Shown here piece after piece: positions 26,299 to 35,523 of a stretch of DNA of 64,000 nucleotides. Numbering within the stretch: position 1 is the first letter of the stretch; each line of letters starts with the position of its first letter. The position numbers and the translations under genes were made by a program. The stretch is from Bdellovibrionales bacterium RIFOXYC1_FULL_37_79 (GTDB lineage Bacteria; Bdellovibrionota; Bacteriovoracia; Bacteriovoracales; Bacteriovoracaceae). The notes below the pieces were generated by a model. It made no database searches and had not been told where the DNA came from. It saw nothing but the letters and a program-made list of their open reading frames with translations. The stretch covers positions 186,001 to 250,000 of the forward strand of contig MEQB01000026.1 in the NCBI GenBank assembly GCA_001770015.1. The letters are read 5' to 3'.

Positions 26299-29121
26299 TT
26301 ATCTGCCTAAAACGGTAGTTGAGTGGGGCAAAACTGTAACCAAATTATCCGACAGTTTTACTGTGCTATCATGTAATGCCACTACTCCTGCCTTCTGATC
26401 ATCGACTAAAATATCAAAGTTTCCGGTTCCTTCAATTTGATTTAAATTAAAAGTATATTTTTCACTGGAAACATTATGGATGACCAGGATTTTTTTATAA
26501 TCAAGCGGTTCAATCGAAGATGCATAGTTGTTTTCCAATGTATTATCCAGCAAATAAACAATTTGAGCGGCCGGGATATTAGATGAATGATCCGATCCAT
26601 AATCCACCACGGATAAATCAATCACCGCATTCCCCTCACTAGTTATACCTGATAACGCCACCAGATTGTGCCCAAATTCTGTATAGGATTCACTGGGGAA
26701 ATCCCATTGCCCGGGAGTTTGGATAATTTTAAATTGTAATTTTTGATCATCTCCCCAGGATGCCAAATCAAATTGCTCAATATCCGGTCTAGTAAAAACA
26801 ATCTCCCCCACTCCATCATCATTCACCCAGAAATGAAACCGGTTCTCCAGCGGATTTTTGGATGGTGAGGGGCAGTCATTAATAGAATGAATTTCTCCAG
26901 CTAAATAAACCTGTTTATTACGGATAGACCTGGGAGCGTTAATAAATTGGAGTTTCAGGGTCTCTAATTTTTTATCTTGAAAAAACGCAAGTTCAACTTT
27001 TTTATCCCTGGCAACCATTTTATTCCCGTAAATGAAGGAAAGTCCTTGGGTGATGGATTGGGCACTCTCATAACGAAGTGCCGATAAACTTCGGCGTAAT
27101 TTTATAAGTCCGATTAAATAATCGCTAACATCCACAAAATCGTAGGCCCTGGTCCAGTTGATCATATTGGTGAAGTCAGGTGACATATAAGTATTTTCAT
27201 GAAAATAAACAATATGGTTTTCCGGACTGACCAGATCACTGGTATGTGCCCGCTGAGGATGAGGATCATTGGCCGCCAACGGTTTGCTCCTTCCCATTTC
27301 AGTTCCGCCTTCCAAAATAATTTTCCCCTGCGAAGTAAAAAGCAAACCCAGGGCATTTTTAACCAGTCGTTTCCGATAAGAGGCATCTCCTCCTGCCGAA
27401 AGATTGAGCTTGTCCCAAAGGGTGAACCCATCATGAATAGTTAAATAGTTAATGGTTTCAGAAGGTGAACTGGCAAAGCGCATGTAGGAGTCGCGGGCAA
27501 CCTGATCGTCATCAAAATAATTATTTTGAATTGCCCCGATAATTCCCGCACGCACTTGAAAGGCGTTCCCGAAAACCCCTTGCACATACCCCTGCGCATG
27601 CATTCTGCCGGTGTAAGCATCCCGGCTGGAATCATTAAAAACGGAAAGATCAGATTGGGCCGGTAGATTATTTTTGGTTGTGGCAATCTCCGGCGGCAAA
27701 TCGGTGAAGTTCCATGCCTCCCCATATAGGATCGTATCCTGCCCCAGATGTTTTCTAATTTCCTGCATGGTCTGGTGATCAAGAAAATTCATTAAATCAA
27801 ATCGAAAACCATCCACCCCCAAAAAATTTTTAAAATACATAAGCGACTCAATAATCAGTTTTCTCACCATGATATTCCGGCTTTCCACACTAGGCCCAGC
27901 ACCAGTGTGAAAGGAAACGTTACCCAACTGGTCTCGTCTTAAATAACACCCTGGGGCCCCCTCTTCCAATCTGGCAAATTCAAAAATATGGTTATAGACC
28001 ACATCAATAATCACTCCCATTTTGTTTTTATGAATGGTATCAACCAAGGATAAAAATTCACTAATCCGTTTATAGGCATCACTTGGATTAGTGGAGTACC
28101 ACCCCTCCAAGGCAAAATAATGTTGGGGATCATATCCCCAGTTATAATTAATTTCTCCGGTGGGAATATCTGCGTTTTGATAATCTTTTAGATGTTCTTT
28201 CACGGTGTAGAAGTTTTGCACTGGCATCAGTTGAATATGGGTTACCCCCAGTTTCGCAATACTAGGTACCACTTTTTCAAAGCCAGGAAAAGTACCCTTA
28301 AGTTGGATGGGAATCTCCAATTCCCGATCAATAGTAAAGTCTCTAACGTGCGCCTCATAACCTATAAAATCGCAAGCTCCTCCCATCGCTATTTTTTTGG
28401 GCCGGTTTTTTTTCAACTTGTCCAAATCAATAAAGGCGGCTTTGGGCACTGATTCATTCCCATCTGGCGAAAATGCCGAGAGGGATAAGGCATAAGGGTC
28501 AAGCACCGTATGAGTCACCTGGTAACTGGTCACCTCCAGGGTATAATAAAGCCCATCCAAACTATTCACCCCCACCATTTGGGGAGTTAGTTTACCATAC
28601 CATATACCTTTTTCCCTGCGACTTAATAGCTTTTCAAAAATTTTGGTATGGGCGTCCTGTTTAAAAATATTTATTTTTACCAAAGTGGCAGGTGGTGACC
28701 AAAACTTTAAAGTCACCTCATGGCCTTTAAAGCGGGCCCCCAGATCTTTAATATTATAAGCAAAATGATTTTCAATGACCTCCATGCTCAAATAGGCCCA
28801 AATTTTTTCATCTGCTATTTTCAAATAATAATTTTTAGTAAAATCAACCTTGTCTTGTAAATTAATCGTTAGCCGATCATGTCCACTTTCCACTGACTTA
28901 ATTTTATAATTCCGGTCCTCATGGTCATAAATTCCCATCTGTTCCACCGAAACAGGTCGCTTGGAATAAAGAAAAAATTGATTAGGTGAACCGACCCACA
29001 AGAAAATATCATGTTGTTGACGCAAAAACGTGTTGGCCATAATCCATTCTCCCCAGCTCAGTAAAATCAGTGCTACAATAATCTTTCCCATACTTCTTAA
29101 GTTATCATAGAAGATCACCAT
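26299..29121 (-). CDS. pulA: Secreted type I pullulanase (GH13 debranching enzyme)
   Basis: This alpha-1,6-glucosidase of up to 940 residues matches type I pullulanases. An N-terminal CBM48-like domain (RFKGHEVTLKFWSPPATLVKI) precedes the catalytic barrel. The catalytic residues are in VDGFRFDLM (nucleophile, about residue 443), ILYGEAWNF (acid/base, about 467) and LTIHDGFTLWDKL (about 562). The pullulanase motif YNWGYDPQHYFALEGWYS is present. An in-frame ATG at 29091 begins a better signal peptide (MGKIIVALILLSWGEWIMA) than the first ATG, so the true start may be there. It would degrade glycogen or pullulan outside the cytoplasm. It follows the subtilase gene by under 50 bases without a terminator. 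Confidence 0.92.
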   Translation of the reverse strand: MVIFYDNLRSMGKIIVALILLSWGEWIMANTFLRQQHDIFLWVGSPNQFFLYSKRPVSVEQMGIYDHEDRNYKIKSVESGHDRLTINLQDKVDFTKNYYLKIADEKIWAYLSMEVIENHFAYNIKDLGARFKGHEVTLKFWSPPATLVKINIFKQDAHTKIFEKLLSRREKGIWYGKLTPQMVGVNSLDGLYYTLEVTSYQVTHTVLDPYALSLSAFSPDGNESVPKAAFIDLDKLKKNRPKKIAMGGACDFIGYEAHVRDFTIDRELEIPIQLKGTFPGFEKVVPSIAKLGVTHIQLMPVQNFYTVKEHLKDYQNADIPTGEINYNWGYDPQHYFALEGWYSTNPSDAYKRISEFLSLVDTIHKNKMGVIIDVVYNHIFEFARLEEGAPGCYLRRDQLGNVSFHTGAGPSVESRNIMVRKLIIESLMYFKNFLGVDGFRFDLMNFLDHQTMQEIRKHLGQDTILYGEAWNFTDLPPEIATTKNNLPAQSDLSVFNDSSRDAYTGRMHAQGYVQGVFGNAFQVRAGIIGAIQNNYFDDDQVARDSYMRFASSPSETINYLTIHDGFTLWDKLNLSAGGDASYRKRLVKNALGLLFTSQGKIILEGGTEMGRSKPLAANDPHPQRAHTSDLVSPENHIVYFHENTYMSPDFTNMINWTRAYDFVDVSDYLIGLIKLRRSLSALRYESAQSITQGLSFIYGNKMVARDKKVELAFFQDKKLETLKLQFINAPRSIRNKQVYLAGEIHSINDCPSPSKNPLENRFHFWVNDDGVGEIVFTRPDIEQFDLASWGDDQKLQFKIIQTPGQWDFPSESYTEFGHNLVALSGITSEGNAVIDLSVVDYGSDHSSNIPAAQIVYLLDNTLENNYASSIEPLDYKKILVIHNVSSEKYTFNLNQIEGTGNFDILVDDQKAGVVALHDSTVKLSDNLVTVLPHSTTVLGR

Positions 29122-29139
29122 AATTTCGTCTATTTTGAT

Positions 29140-32100
29140 TTAATTGAAAAACACTCTAAAAAAAGTAGAGAATCTGATAAGCAGCAGCATCAATATAAAA
29201 CCCAGACCAATCAGAGGTAATTGATTTGATGGATCATTTTGATTATGATCGTTGTCAATCGTCCCACATCCAACCACTGGAGTATTTTTAGTACTTTTCT
29301 TTTGCTCCCCTTGGGGGTCTTGGCCTATCACTCCAGCACTTATATCCCCGGCCGTCAAAGTAATGGCGATTTCAGGTTTTTGCGGATCATTGGTAAAAAA
29401 CCTGATGATACCACTCCTGTATCCTGATCCCATGGATTCATCCATCTTGATCCGAACCACTGACGAATTCCCCGGCGCCAGGGTCGTCGCACCTATTTCA
29501 GACTGGACAAATCCAGCAGGTACCGCAATATTGATGATCTCCAAATCTTCCTCGTACCCTGTATTTAATAAATAGAAATTATATTTTTCCCGGTACACCC
29601 CTTCGGATTGGTAATTTAGTAAAAGCGCCGGTCCGGTTAATTTGGTAGATATCAAAAGGGCAAATTCAGGCGTGGCACTTAGATTCGTATTAAACCTGAT
29701 ATGTCCACTATATTGCCTTTGTGAATAATTTCCATATTTGATCTTTAAAGTGGTATTTTCACCAGGTAGTAAGGAGGAAGCTGGATAACTTTTTACATTA
29801 AATGGAGGTGGCACGCTGAGGTTGGTCAATTCCAGTTTAGAGCCCCCCGTATTACTGATTAAAAAACTCCTTTCATTCGTGGAAAGCGACAGATCCTTAG
29901 TGGACATCGTCCCCAATTCAAGAGGAATAAAATTATTATGGGCAACACTGGTACCATTATAGCTCACCTTGATTTCGGCAATCCCCCTCACCTTCATCTC
30001 CACCGGAAAACTAAAAGTGTTTTCGGTCAAGGCCCCACTTTCTTTCCACTTAAAACTTAGGGTGGCAAGATAATCTCCCACATTGTCGGCGACAAATTTT
30101 ATTTTTAAAGGCAGACTGTCTCCCACGGCCAGACTGGAAGGGGGTTGTTGCCACTGATAATTGACGGCAAAACTACCGCTTACGCTAAATGAGGATAAGA
30201 TCAAATCAACATTCCCGGCGTTTTTGATCGTCAATTCATGCAACGAACTTTCAAAGGCCGGAGTGGTACCAAGCAGCACAGGAGCCGCTTGATTATGAGT
30301 TATGCTATTTTGCCCCAGATCGTATAGCATCACCGTTGGCAATGAAGCATCAGCTAAAATCGCTTTTAAACCAAAAGAAAAATTAGCAGCACCGGCCACG
30401 TTAGTTTGAAAACTAACGATCTGGTCGTACTCTCCGGCAGTATGTAAAGACAAAGTAAAACTCAGCTCGATAGCAGCATCCGGACTTAACTGCCGGTTGG
30501 CCGGTCGATTCCAGGAAAAGGGCGTATTCATCGAAGAAAAAGCTGACAGCAATAAATCCCCTGTACCGACACTTTTAATTCTTATTTTATGAGTCTCTGA
30601 CACTTGGGATTGTGCCCGTTTGTTAGCAATCGTCATGATACCACCATTTAAGATGGAAATCCCCCCTCCGGTGCTATCTATATATTCTATTTGCATCAAG
30701 GGAACCGGCGAAGCACTGCTTTGAACACTATACCGGATGGTTAAACTTGGATTAATTGAATCGTTAGTAGTCATCGTTAGAGCGGCCAGATAGCTCCCTA
30801 CACTTCCGCGGGGATTAAATAAAACGCTCAGGGTGGCAAAATCGTTCGGAGGAATCAGATTTTTATCTATGGTGTAGGAAAACAGGGCCTGGTTAATGCT
30901 CAGGTTGCTCAATACCAAATCAGTCGCCCCGGTATTATAGATTTTTAAGATTTGGGTTTTAGTGGATGATGACAAGACATTTCCCATATCTACGTTGGCA
31001 ACCGAACCATCAATAGAGAGGGTGGCACTCGTCGTGGGATTATAAAGTGCAATTTTTTCTTCATCGGTGGCAGGGTCTAAATTGGAATAAACCAGCGAAT
31101 AGGCCTGAACATTTGACAAGGAACCTGCATGCGAAACTCGAATTTTCCATATTTCATTGTTACCCGGGGTCTGGGTCACTTCTATTTTTTCAACATTATC
31201 AATATCATTATTACCCCTGGTGGCGGCCAGGGTAGGCGAATTCTTATTTAATTTCCATGGATAATAGGTAGTGGAGTGGTTATCAATGATCCGCACATTT
31301 AAATCATTGACGAGAATTTTGATGGGTGAATCCAAAATATTTCCAGGGGAAACCCGGGGTGGATCTGTCCACACCAAGGTTACTTTGGGTTGTTGCCCAT
31401 TGGTTTTTACAATATATTCCTCCACTTCCCCTTGATTAAGCGTTCCTTCCACAATATAGGTTTTTCCGGTTAACGAATCGTTATAAATAATTTTAGCGGC
31501 TTCATCGATATCCGGCAGTCCCCACCCAAATTGATAATCAGGCCCGTTAAAAGGTCCGGCTTCCCTCGCCGTATGGATAATAAGGGCCTTGATCGTAGAT
31601 GCCAGTGGATATCTCTGATTATATCTTTGAAAGAGTCCTTGCAAAAGCGCTACTGATCCAGAAATCATAGGGGTCGCCATGGAAGTTCCAGATGACAAGA
31701 TGGCATAGTCGGTGGAATCCTCGTAATAAGTTGATCTGATATCCACTCCCGGAGCAATGATGTCAGGTTTGATTCTCCCGTCATCGGTAGGCCCAAAACT
31801 GGAAAAATCACTCATCACTACACTAACCGCTCCAGCGTAATTAGCAACCTTCAAAACTGCTCCTACCGATATAATATTTTTGGCACAAGATTCCGGCGTT
31901 AATGTGTCATACCCGCCTTCTGCGTTGTTGGCATCGGGAGGATTGCTCGACTTAAGGACCCAGGCTTCGCTTGAATTATATTCATACCACGATGCCTTCG
32001 GACAAATCGTCCCCATCGGGCCTTCATCGTTTCTCGAATTTCCACTGGCCCAGGTTTGCACCAGATAAGGGGCATTATAAAGCGCATTATCAATGGACTG

Positions 32101-33156
32101 GACGTCGGAGAGATAGGCTCCGAATTTATAATCTTCATCCGGATCAATACTGGGTTTCCCGTACCAATACCAATCTCCCGTACAGTGCTCATCCCCATCA
32201 AACACCCAGCCAGCCGCTGTGCCGTAAGAGTGATTTGAGACATACATCTGGGTGGTGACCCCAAAACCATAATTAAGACCACCTGGAAGGGCAGCGTGGG
32301 CAAATTCAGAAATATCATTTTCCCAGTCAAAAGATGCCAGATAACCTCCGTAGGCCATCCCGGGTATCCGGTATTCAGAGGCACCATAAACATACTGGCC
32401 ACTGGCGATCATCGTACCGGCCACATGCGTGGCATGCTCATCCACCACCGTAGAGCCATCCATCACTGTTACTTTATGGGCAAACTCCGCATGATTGACC
32501 TCCACGGCTCCTCCATCCCAAATACCCAAAAAGCGCAATGAGTTTCCACCATCAATGGCATAAGTGGGAGGCACCACCGGATTGAGCGTGGTGCTCATCC
32601 AGATGTTGGCCACTTTAATACTTTTGGCCCCATCCCAATTAAATTTTCTAAAATATTTAGGGATTCTGGTTACCTCGTCCACTCCCATCAACGATACATT
32701 TTTAGAAGTTGGAAGATTGCCAGCTTCCAGGTGTTCCTGATAAGACAAACCTCTAGACTTATGAAATTTTTCATTTTCTCTGTCTCGGATGTGTCGCAAT
32801 TGTTGATGTTTATAATTAATTTCATCTTTTGAAAAAACATCTCTTTTGAAACCTAATCTAGGCTGCTTTAATTGCCTAGGGCCCTTTGACTCATCAACCG
32901 TTTGCTCAACCACAGGCCTTGCAGGTGTGGTGGTCGGATGATTGACTTTCGGATTGGAAGAAATTAAATTTTTAGAGGCCAGGGTTCTGCCCGGATTATG
33001 CTCATCCTTGACAGCTATGGCCTTGACTGCCACCGCCTCTTTATTTTTTTTCCATCCGTTTAAAATAATAGTCTTCGAATTATAGAATAAAACTCCCACG
33101 ATACTTGCCATGCACAAGATCGTCACCAATCCTATCAATTTTCTTTTATCCCCCAT
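29140..33156 (-). CDS. Membrane-anchored subtilisin-like (S8) protease with ASH-type repeats
   Basis: The 1338-residue protein has an N-terminal membrane helix or signal (about 8-25) and a basic propeptide-like region to about 170. The S8 domain has catalytic D214 (IWDGG), H241 (EHATHVAGT), the oxyanion asparagine N373 (ASGNS) and S492 (SSGTSMATP). A jelly-roll P-domain-like part (about 560-680) follows. Then come about five repeats of the choice-of-anchor D/ASPM-SPD-2-Hydin type (for example LKIYNTGATDLVLSNLSI, LTIKNAGNVDLILSSFSV). The end has GCGTIDND, a helix (PLIGLGFILMLLLI) and arginine, resembling cysteine-type sorting tails. It is probably exported and held at the surface. Substrate unknown. 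Confidence 0.9.
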   Translation of the reverse strand: MGDKRKLIGLVTILCMASIVGVLFYNSKTIILNGWKKNKEAVAVKAIAVKDEHNPGRTLASKNLISSNPKVNHPTTTPARPVVEQTVDESKGPRQLKQPRLGFKRDVFSKDEINYKHQQLRHIRDRENEKFHKSRGLSYQEHLEAGNLPTSKNVSLMGVDEVTRIPKYFRKFNWDGAKSIKVANIWMSTTLNPVVPPTYAIDGGNSLRFLGIWDGGAVEVNHAEFAHKVTVMDGSTVVDEHATHVAGTMIASGQYVYGASEYRIPGMAYGGYLASFDWENDISEFAHAALPGGLNYGFGVTTQMYVSNHSYGTAAGWVFDGDEHCTGDWYWYGKPSIDPDEDYKFGAYLSDVQSIDNALYNAPYLVQTWASGNSRNDEGPMGTICPKASWYEYNSSEAWVLKSSNPPDANNAEGGYDTLTPESCAKNIISVGAVLKVANYAGAVSVVMSDFSSFGPTDDGRIKPDIIAPGVDIRSTYYEDSTDYAILSSGTSMATPMISGSVALLQGLFQRYNQRYPLASTIKALIIHTAREAGPFNGPDYQFGWGLPDIDEAAKIIYNDSLTGKTYIVEGTLNQGEVEEYIVKTNGQQPKVTLVWTDPPRVSPGNILDSPIKILVNDLNVRIIDNHSTTYYPWKLNKNSPTLAATRGNNDIDNVEKIEVTQTPGNNEIWKIRVSHAGSLSNVQAYSLVYSNLDPATDEEKIALYNPTTSATLSIDGSVANVDMGNVLSSSTKTQILKIYNTGATDLVLSNLSINQALFSYTIDKNLIPPNDFATLSVLFNPRGSVGSYLAALTMTTNDSINPSLTIRYSVQSSASPVPLMQIEYIDSTGGGISILNGGIMTIANKRAQSQVSETHKIRIKSVGTGDLLLSAFSSMNTPFSWNRPANRQLSPDAAIELSFTLSLHTAGEYDQIVSFQTNVAGAANFSFGLKAILADASLPTVMLYDLGQNSITHNQAAPVLLGTTPAFESSLHELTIKNAGNVDLILSSFSVSGSFAVNYQWQQPPSSLAVGDSLPLKIKFVADNVGDYLATLSFKWKESGALTENTFSFPVEMKVRGIAEIKVSYNGTSVAHNNFIPLELGTMSTKDLSLSTNERSFLISNTGGSKLELTNLSVPPPFNVKSYPASSLLPGENTTLKIKYGNYSQRQYSGHIRFNTNLSATPEFALLISTKLTGPALLLNYQSEGVYREKYNFYLLNTGYEEDLEIINIAVPAGFVQSEIGATTLAPGNSSVVRIKMDESMGSGYRSGIIRFFTNDPQKPEIAITLTAGDISAGVIGQDPQGEQKKSTKNTPVVGCGTIDNDHNQNDPSNQLPLIGLGFILMLLLIRFSTFFRVFFN

Positions 33157-33192
33157 CTCTAATCTATATAGCCTACCAACAGCTCTCCTTGA

Positions 33193-33212
33193 CTTATTAT
33201 CGTCATAATAAG
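33193..33212. repeat. AT-rich perfect inverted repeat in the leader of the subtilase gene
   Basis: CTTATTAT (33193-33200) and ATAATAAG (33205-33212) flank CGTC. A second short hairpin (AAATGC/GCATTT, 33250-33265) lies 40 bases nearer cpaF. Neither has a following T-tract, so they are operator or leader structures rather than terminators. Confidence 0.35.
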
Positions 33213-33299
33213 CCTTCTCCTTAGCCCATAGCTCTCAAGCCTCACCCCTAAATGCCAAAGCATTTCGGTCGGCCATACCTAACTTATTGATTCAAACCA

Positions 33300-34430
33300 T
33301 CACGAGACAGATTTAATAATTTTCATGGCCCATTCGGGAGTTAAAAAATTGTTTTTGGGAAAAGGCAACTTGTTTACTACGATATCATCAAAAAAGCTGG
33401 GAATATAATTACACGGCACCATTTCGCCCTTGTAGATTCCTGTTTCAGGATCTTTACCGGTTTGCAGCCATCTAAAAATATCCCGGCTACGATAATTTCC
33501 TTTGTCATCCACCCCTAAAATTTCTGAAATATGAGAAGTTCTTCTTCCACCATCATGATACCTTGAACACTGCACGATGATTTGCATAGCACTGCCCACC
33601 ATTTTTCTGATGGCATCGGGTGGAATTTTTACATCCCCCATCAGGCACAAGGTTTCAATCCGGGTGCAACACTCCAGTGGATTATTAGCATGCACAGTTC
33701 CCATACTGCCATCATGGCCGGTATTCATAACTTGGATCAAATCAAGCGCTTCCATACCCCGAACCTCACCCACAATAATACGATCTGGACGAAGTCTCAT
33801 GGCCGAAATCACCAAATCACGAATGGTCACCTCGGTGATTCCTCTTTGAGGGTCCTCTTTTCTGGTTTCAAAATAAAGCACATGATTACCATGAATTTGC
33901 AACTCGGCGGCATCTTCAATCACCAATAACCTTTGCTCTTTGGGAACTCTTGAGCCCAGCACATTGAGCAAGGTGGTTTTACCGGAACCGGTTCCCCCGG
34001 AAACTATAATATTTTTACCAAGGTAAATACATATATCTAAAAATCTTGCCGCCACTGGAGAAAGCGAACCAAAATTAATCAAATCCTTAAGCGTTAACTT
34101 CTCCCTGGAAAATTTTCTAATGGCAACACTCAGCCCCCCTTTGGACATGGGAGGTAATACCGCATGGATTCTTGATCCATCAGGCAGTCGAGCATCCAGG
34201 GTGGGATTGTCATCATCAATTAACCTCCCCACTGATTGAGCAATCGCCCGAATGGCGGTAAACAGCGCCTCACCATCCCTGAATTTATTGGGAACCTTGT
34301 ATAACAATCCTCTTCTTTCGACAAAAATTTCAAAAGGCCCGTTCATCATGATTTCAGTGACCGTATCATCATCAAGTAAATCTTTGACGGGTAATAAAAA
34401 ATTGTTAATGGCATCATTAAAAACTGACAT
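33300..34430 (-). CDS. cpaF: CpaF-type secretion ATPase (solitary)
   Basis: The 376-residue ATPase belongs to the TadA/CpaF branch of type II/IV secretion ATPases. Walker A is VSGGTGSGKTTLLN (about 142-155), Walker B/Asp-box is RIIVGEVRG, and the His-box is GSMGTVHANNP. The N-terminal domain (NDAINNFLLPVKDLLDDD..EIMMNG) is typical. CpaF normally drives Tad pilus assembly with CpaB-E and TadB/C, none of which is in the window. It lies eight bases after the cupredoxin-like gene, so the two probably share an mRNA. It may serve a secretion system encoded elsewhere. Confidence 0.93.
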   Translation of the reverse strand: MSVFNDAINNFLLPVKDLLDDDTVTEIMMNGPFEIFVERRGLLYKVPNKFRDGEALFTAIRAIAQSVGRLIDDDNPTLDARLPDGSRIHAVLPPMSKGGLSVAIRKFSREKLTLKDLINFGSLSPVAARFLDICIYLGKNIIVSGGTGSGKTTLLNVLGSRVPKEQRLLVIEDAAELQIHGNHVLYFETRKEDPQRGITEVTIRDLVISAMRLRPDRIIVGEVRGMEALDLIQVMNTGHDGSMGTVHANNPLECCTRIETLCLMGDVKIPPDAIRKMVGSAMQIIVQCSRYHDGGRRTSHISEILGVDDKGNYRSRDIFRWLQTGKDPETGIYKGEMVPCNYIPSFFDDIVVNKLPFPKNNFLTPEWAMKIIKSVS

Positions 34431-34438
34431 TTATTCCT

Positions 34439-34909
34439 CTACTCAAGTAAACCCGGATCATCTTTGGGATACCAATACTGTTTCACTTTATTTTTACTTG
34501 CAACTTCTCTTTTGATCTTATCGGCTTGCAACTTTTTTTCTATCACCACAATTTTGCCCTTGATATTCCTTTTGGACGGACAAAAAAACTCATATACTCC
34601 CGGTTGATCAAAGCTGACCTCCCCCTCCGTGATGATACCTTTTTCTGCGGCCAAAAAAATCTCCTTGCTGGGGATCATCAAACAACTTGGTTGCAAGGTC
34701 GTCCCAGTCACAAAAAGCTTAAGATGTTCTCCCCTAAACAACATGATACTATCAGGATAAAAGCCCGTTTCGGAAACAATCACCGCATGCATCCTTTGAG
34801 GTGAAGAAAAAGTTTTTACCTCCCCGAACTTCACTGCCACTTCATCCTTTGGCATCTCTAGCGCAAGCACACCACCTGCGATGAAATAGGTAATACCAAA
34901 AAACACCAT
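34439..34909 (-). CDS. Cupredoxin-like secreted protein lacking copper ligands
   Basis: The 156-residue protein has an N-terminal hydrophobic signal (MVFFGITYFIAGGVLA). Its fold pattern follows cupredoxins: ETGFYPDSIMLFRGEHLKLFVTG, then FDQPGVYEFFCPSKRNIKGKIVV. In copper-binding members this last motif reads as FxCPxHxxMxG; here His and Met are replaced by lysine and isoleucine, so a type 1 copper site is unlikely. A lysine-rich tail follows. It is the first gene before cpaF (eight-base gap). Function unknown, perhaps structural. Confidence 0.72.
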   Translation of the reverse strand: MVFFGITYFIAGGVLALEMPKDEVAVKFGEVKTFSSPQRMHAVIVSETGFYPDSIMLFRGEHLKLFVTGTTLQPSCLMIPSKEIFLAAEKGIITEGEVSFDQPGVYEFFCPSKRNIKGKIVVIEKKLQADKIKREVASKNKVKQYWYPKDDPGLLE

Positions 34910-35092
34910 CGTAAATAATTTTAGTAAGTTAATAAGTTAACTCCTGTAAAAAAATCCATCTTTCTCTTTATCGGAAACCTCTTGATTATTCTTTAGTTGT
35001 TTTGTCAAGTATTCTCATATTCTCTCCCCCCTAAGAAAATAGATTTACCTGATTGATTTTGTTACAATCCTATTAAAAAAGGATGGAGATAC

Positions 35093-35413
35093 ATGTATAA
35101 AATAATTGTCTTTGTACCAAGCACCCACACTCAAATTGTTAAAGATGCACTATTTGAGGCAGGGGCCGGCAAACTGGGAAACTATGACTGCTGTTGCTTT
35201 GAATCGGTCGGGATTGGACAGTTCCGTCCCCTGGCGGGAAGCAGTCCCTATCTTGGAAAAGAAAATCTGATTGAAACCGTGAAAGAAGTCAAAATTGAAT
35301 TAGTGTGTGAGGAAAAATATTTACAAAGATCAATCACTGCTTTAAAAAAACATCATCCTTATGAAACCCCAGCCTACGATATAATCAAGCTTGATAACCA
35401 ATCATTTGAATAA
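35093..35413 (+). CDS. YqfO/NIF3-associated PII-like protein
   Basis: The 106-residue protein matches the small stand-alone PII/CutA-like domain also inserted in NIF3-type proteins. It starts YKIIVFVPSTHTQIVKDALFEAGAGKLGNYD, contains GIGQFRPLAGSSPYLG, and ends HHPYETPAYDI, all typical of YqfO-like proteins. It is cytoplasmic and of unknown role, possibly metal or nucleotide binding. GGATGGAG lies before the ATG. It diverges from the cupredoxin gene. Confidence 0.85.
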   Translation: MYKIIVFVPSTHTQIVKDALFEAGAGKLGNYDCCCFESVGIGQFRPLAGSSPYLGKENLIETVKEVKIELVCEEKYLQRSITALKKHHPYETPAYDIIKLDNQSFE

Positions 35414-35523
35414 ATAATATAATATTTCCTTACCGCCAATGGACACATCTCAAAACTCATTTCATGCTTGAGTAGTTGATTAATTTTTAAAAAAACAAAT
35501 CTCACTTTTTCAAGGAGGAACAA

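Noticed and set aside
34439-34909. Copper-binding cupredoxin or EfeO-type iron protein
   Set aside because: The His and Met ligands of the CPxHxxM motif are absent.
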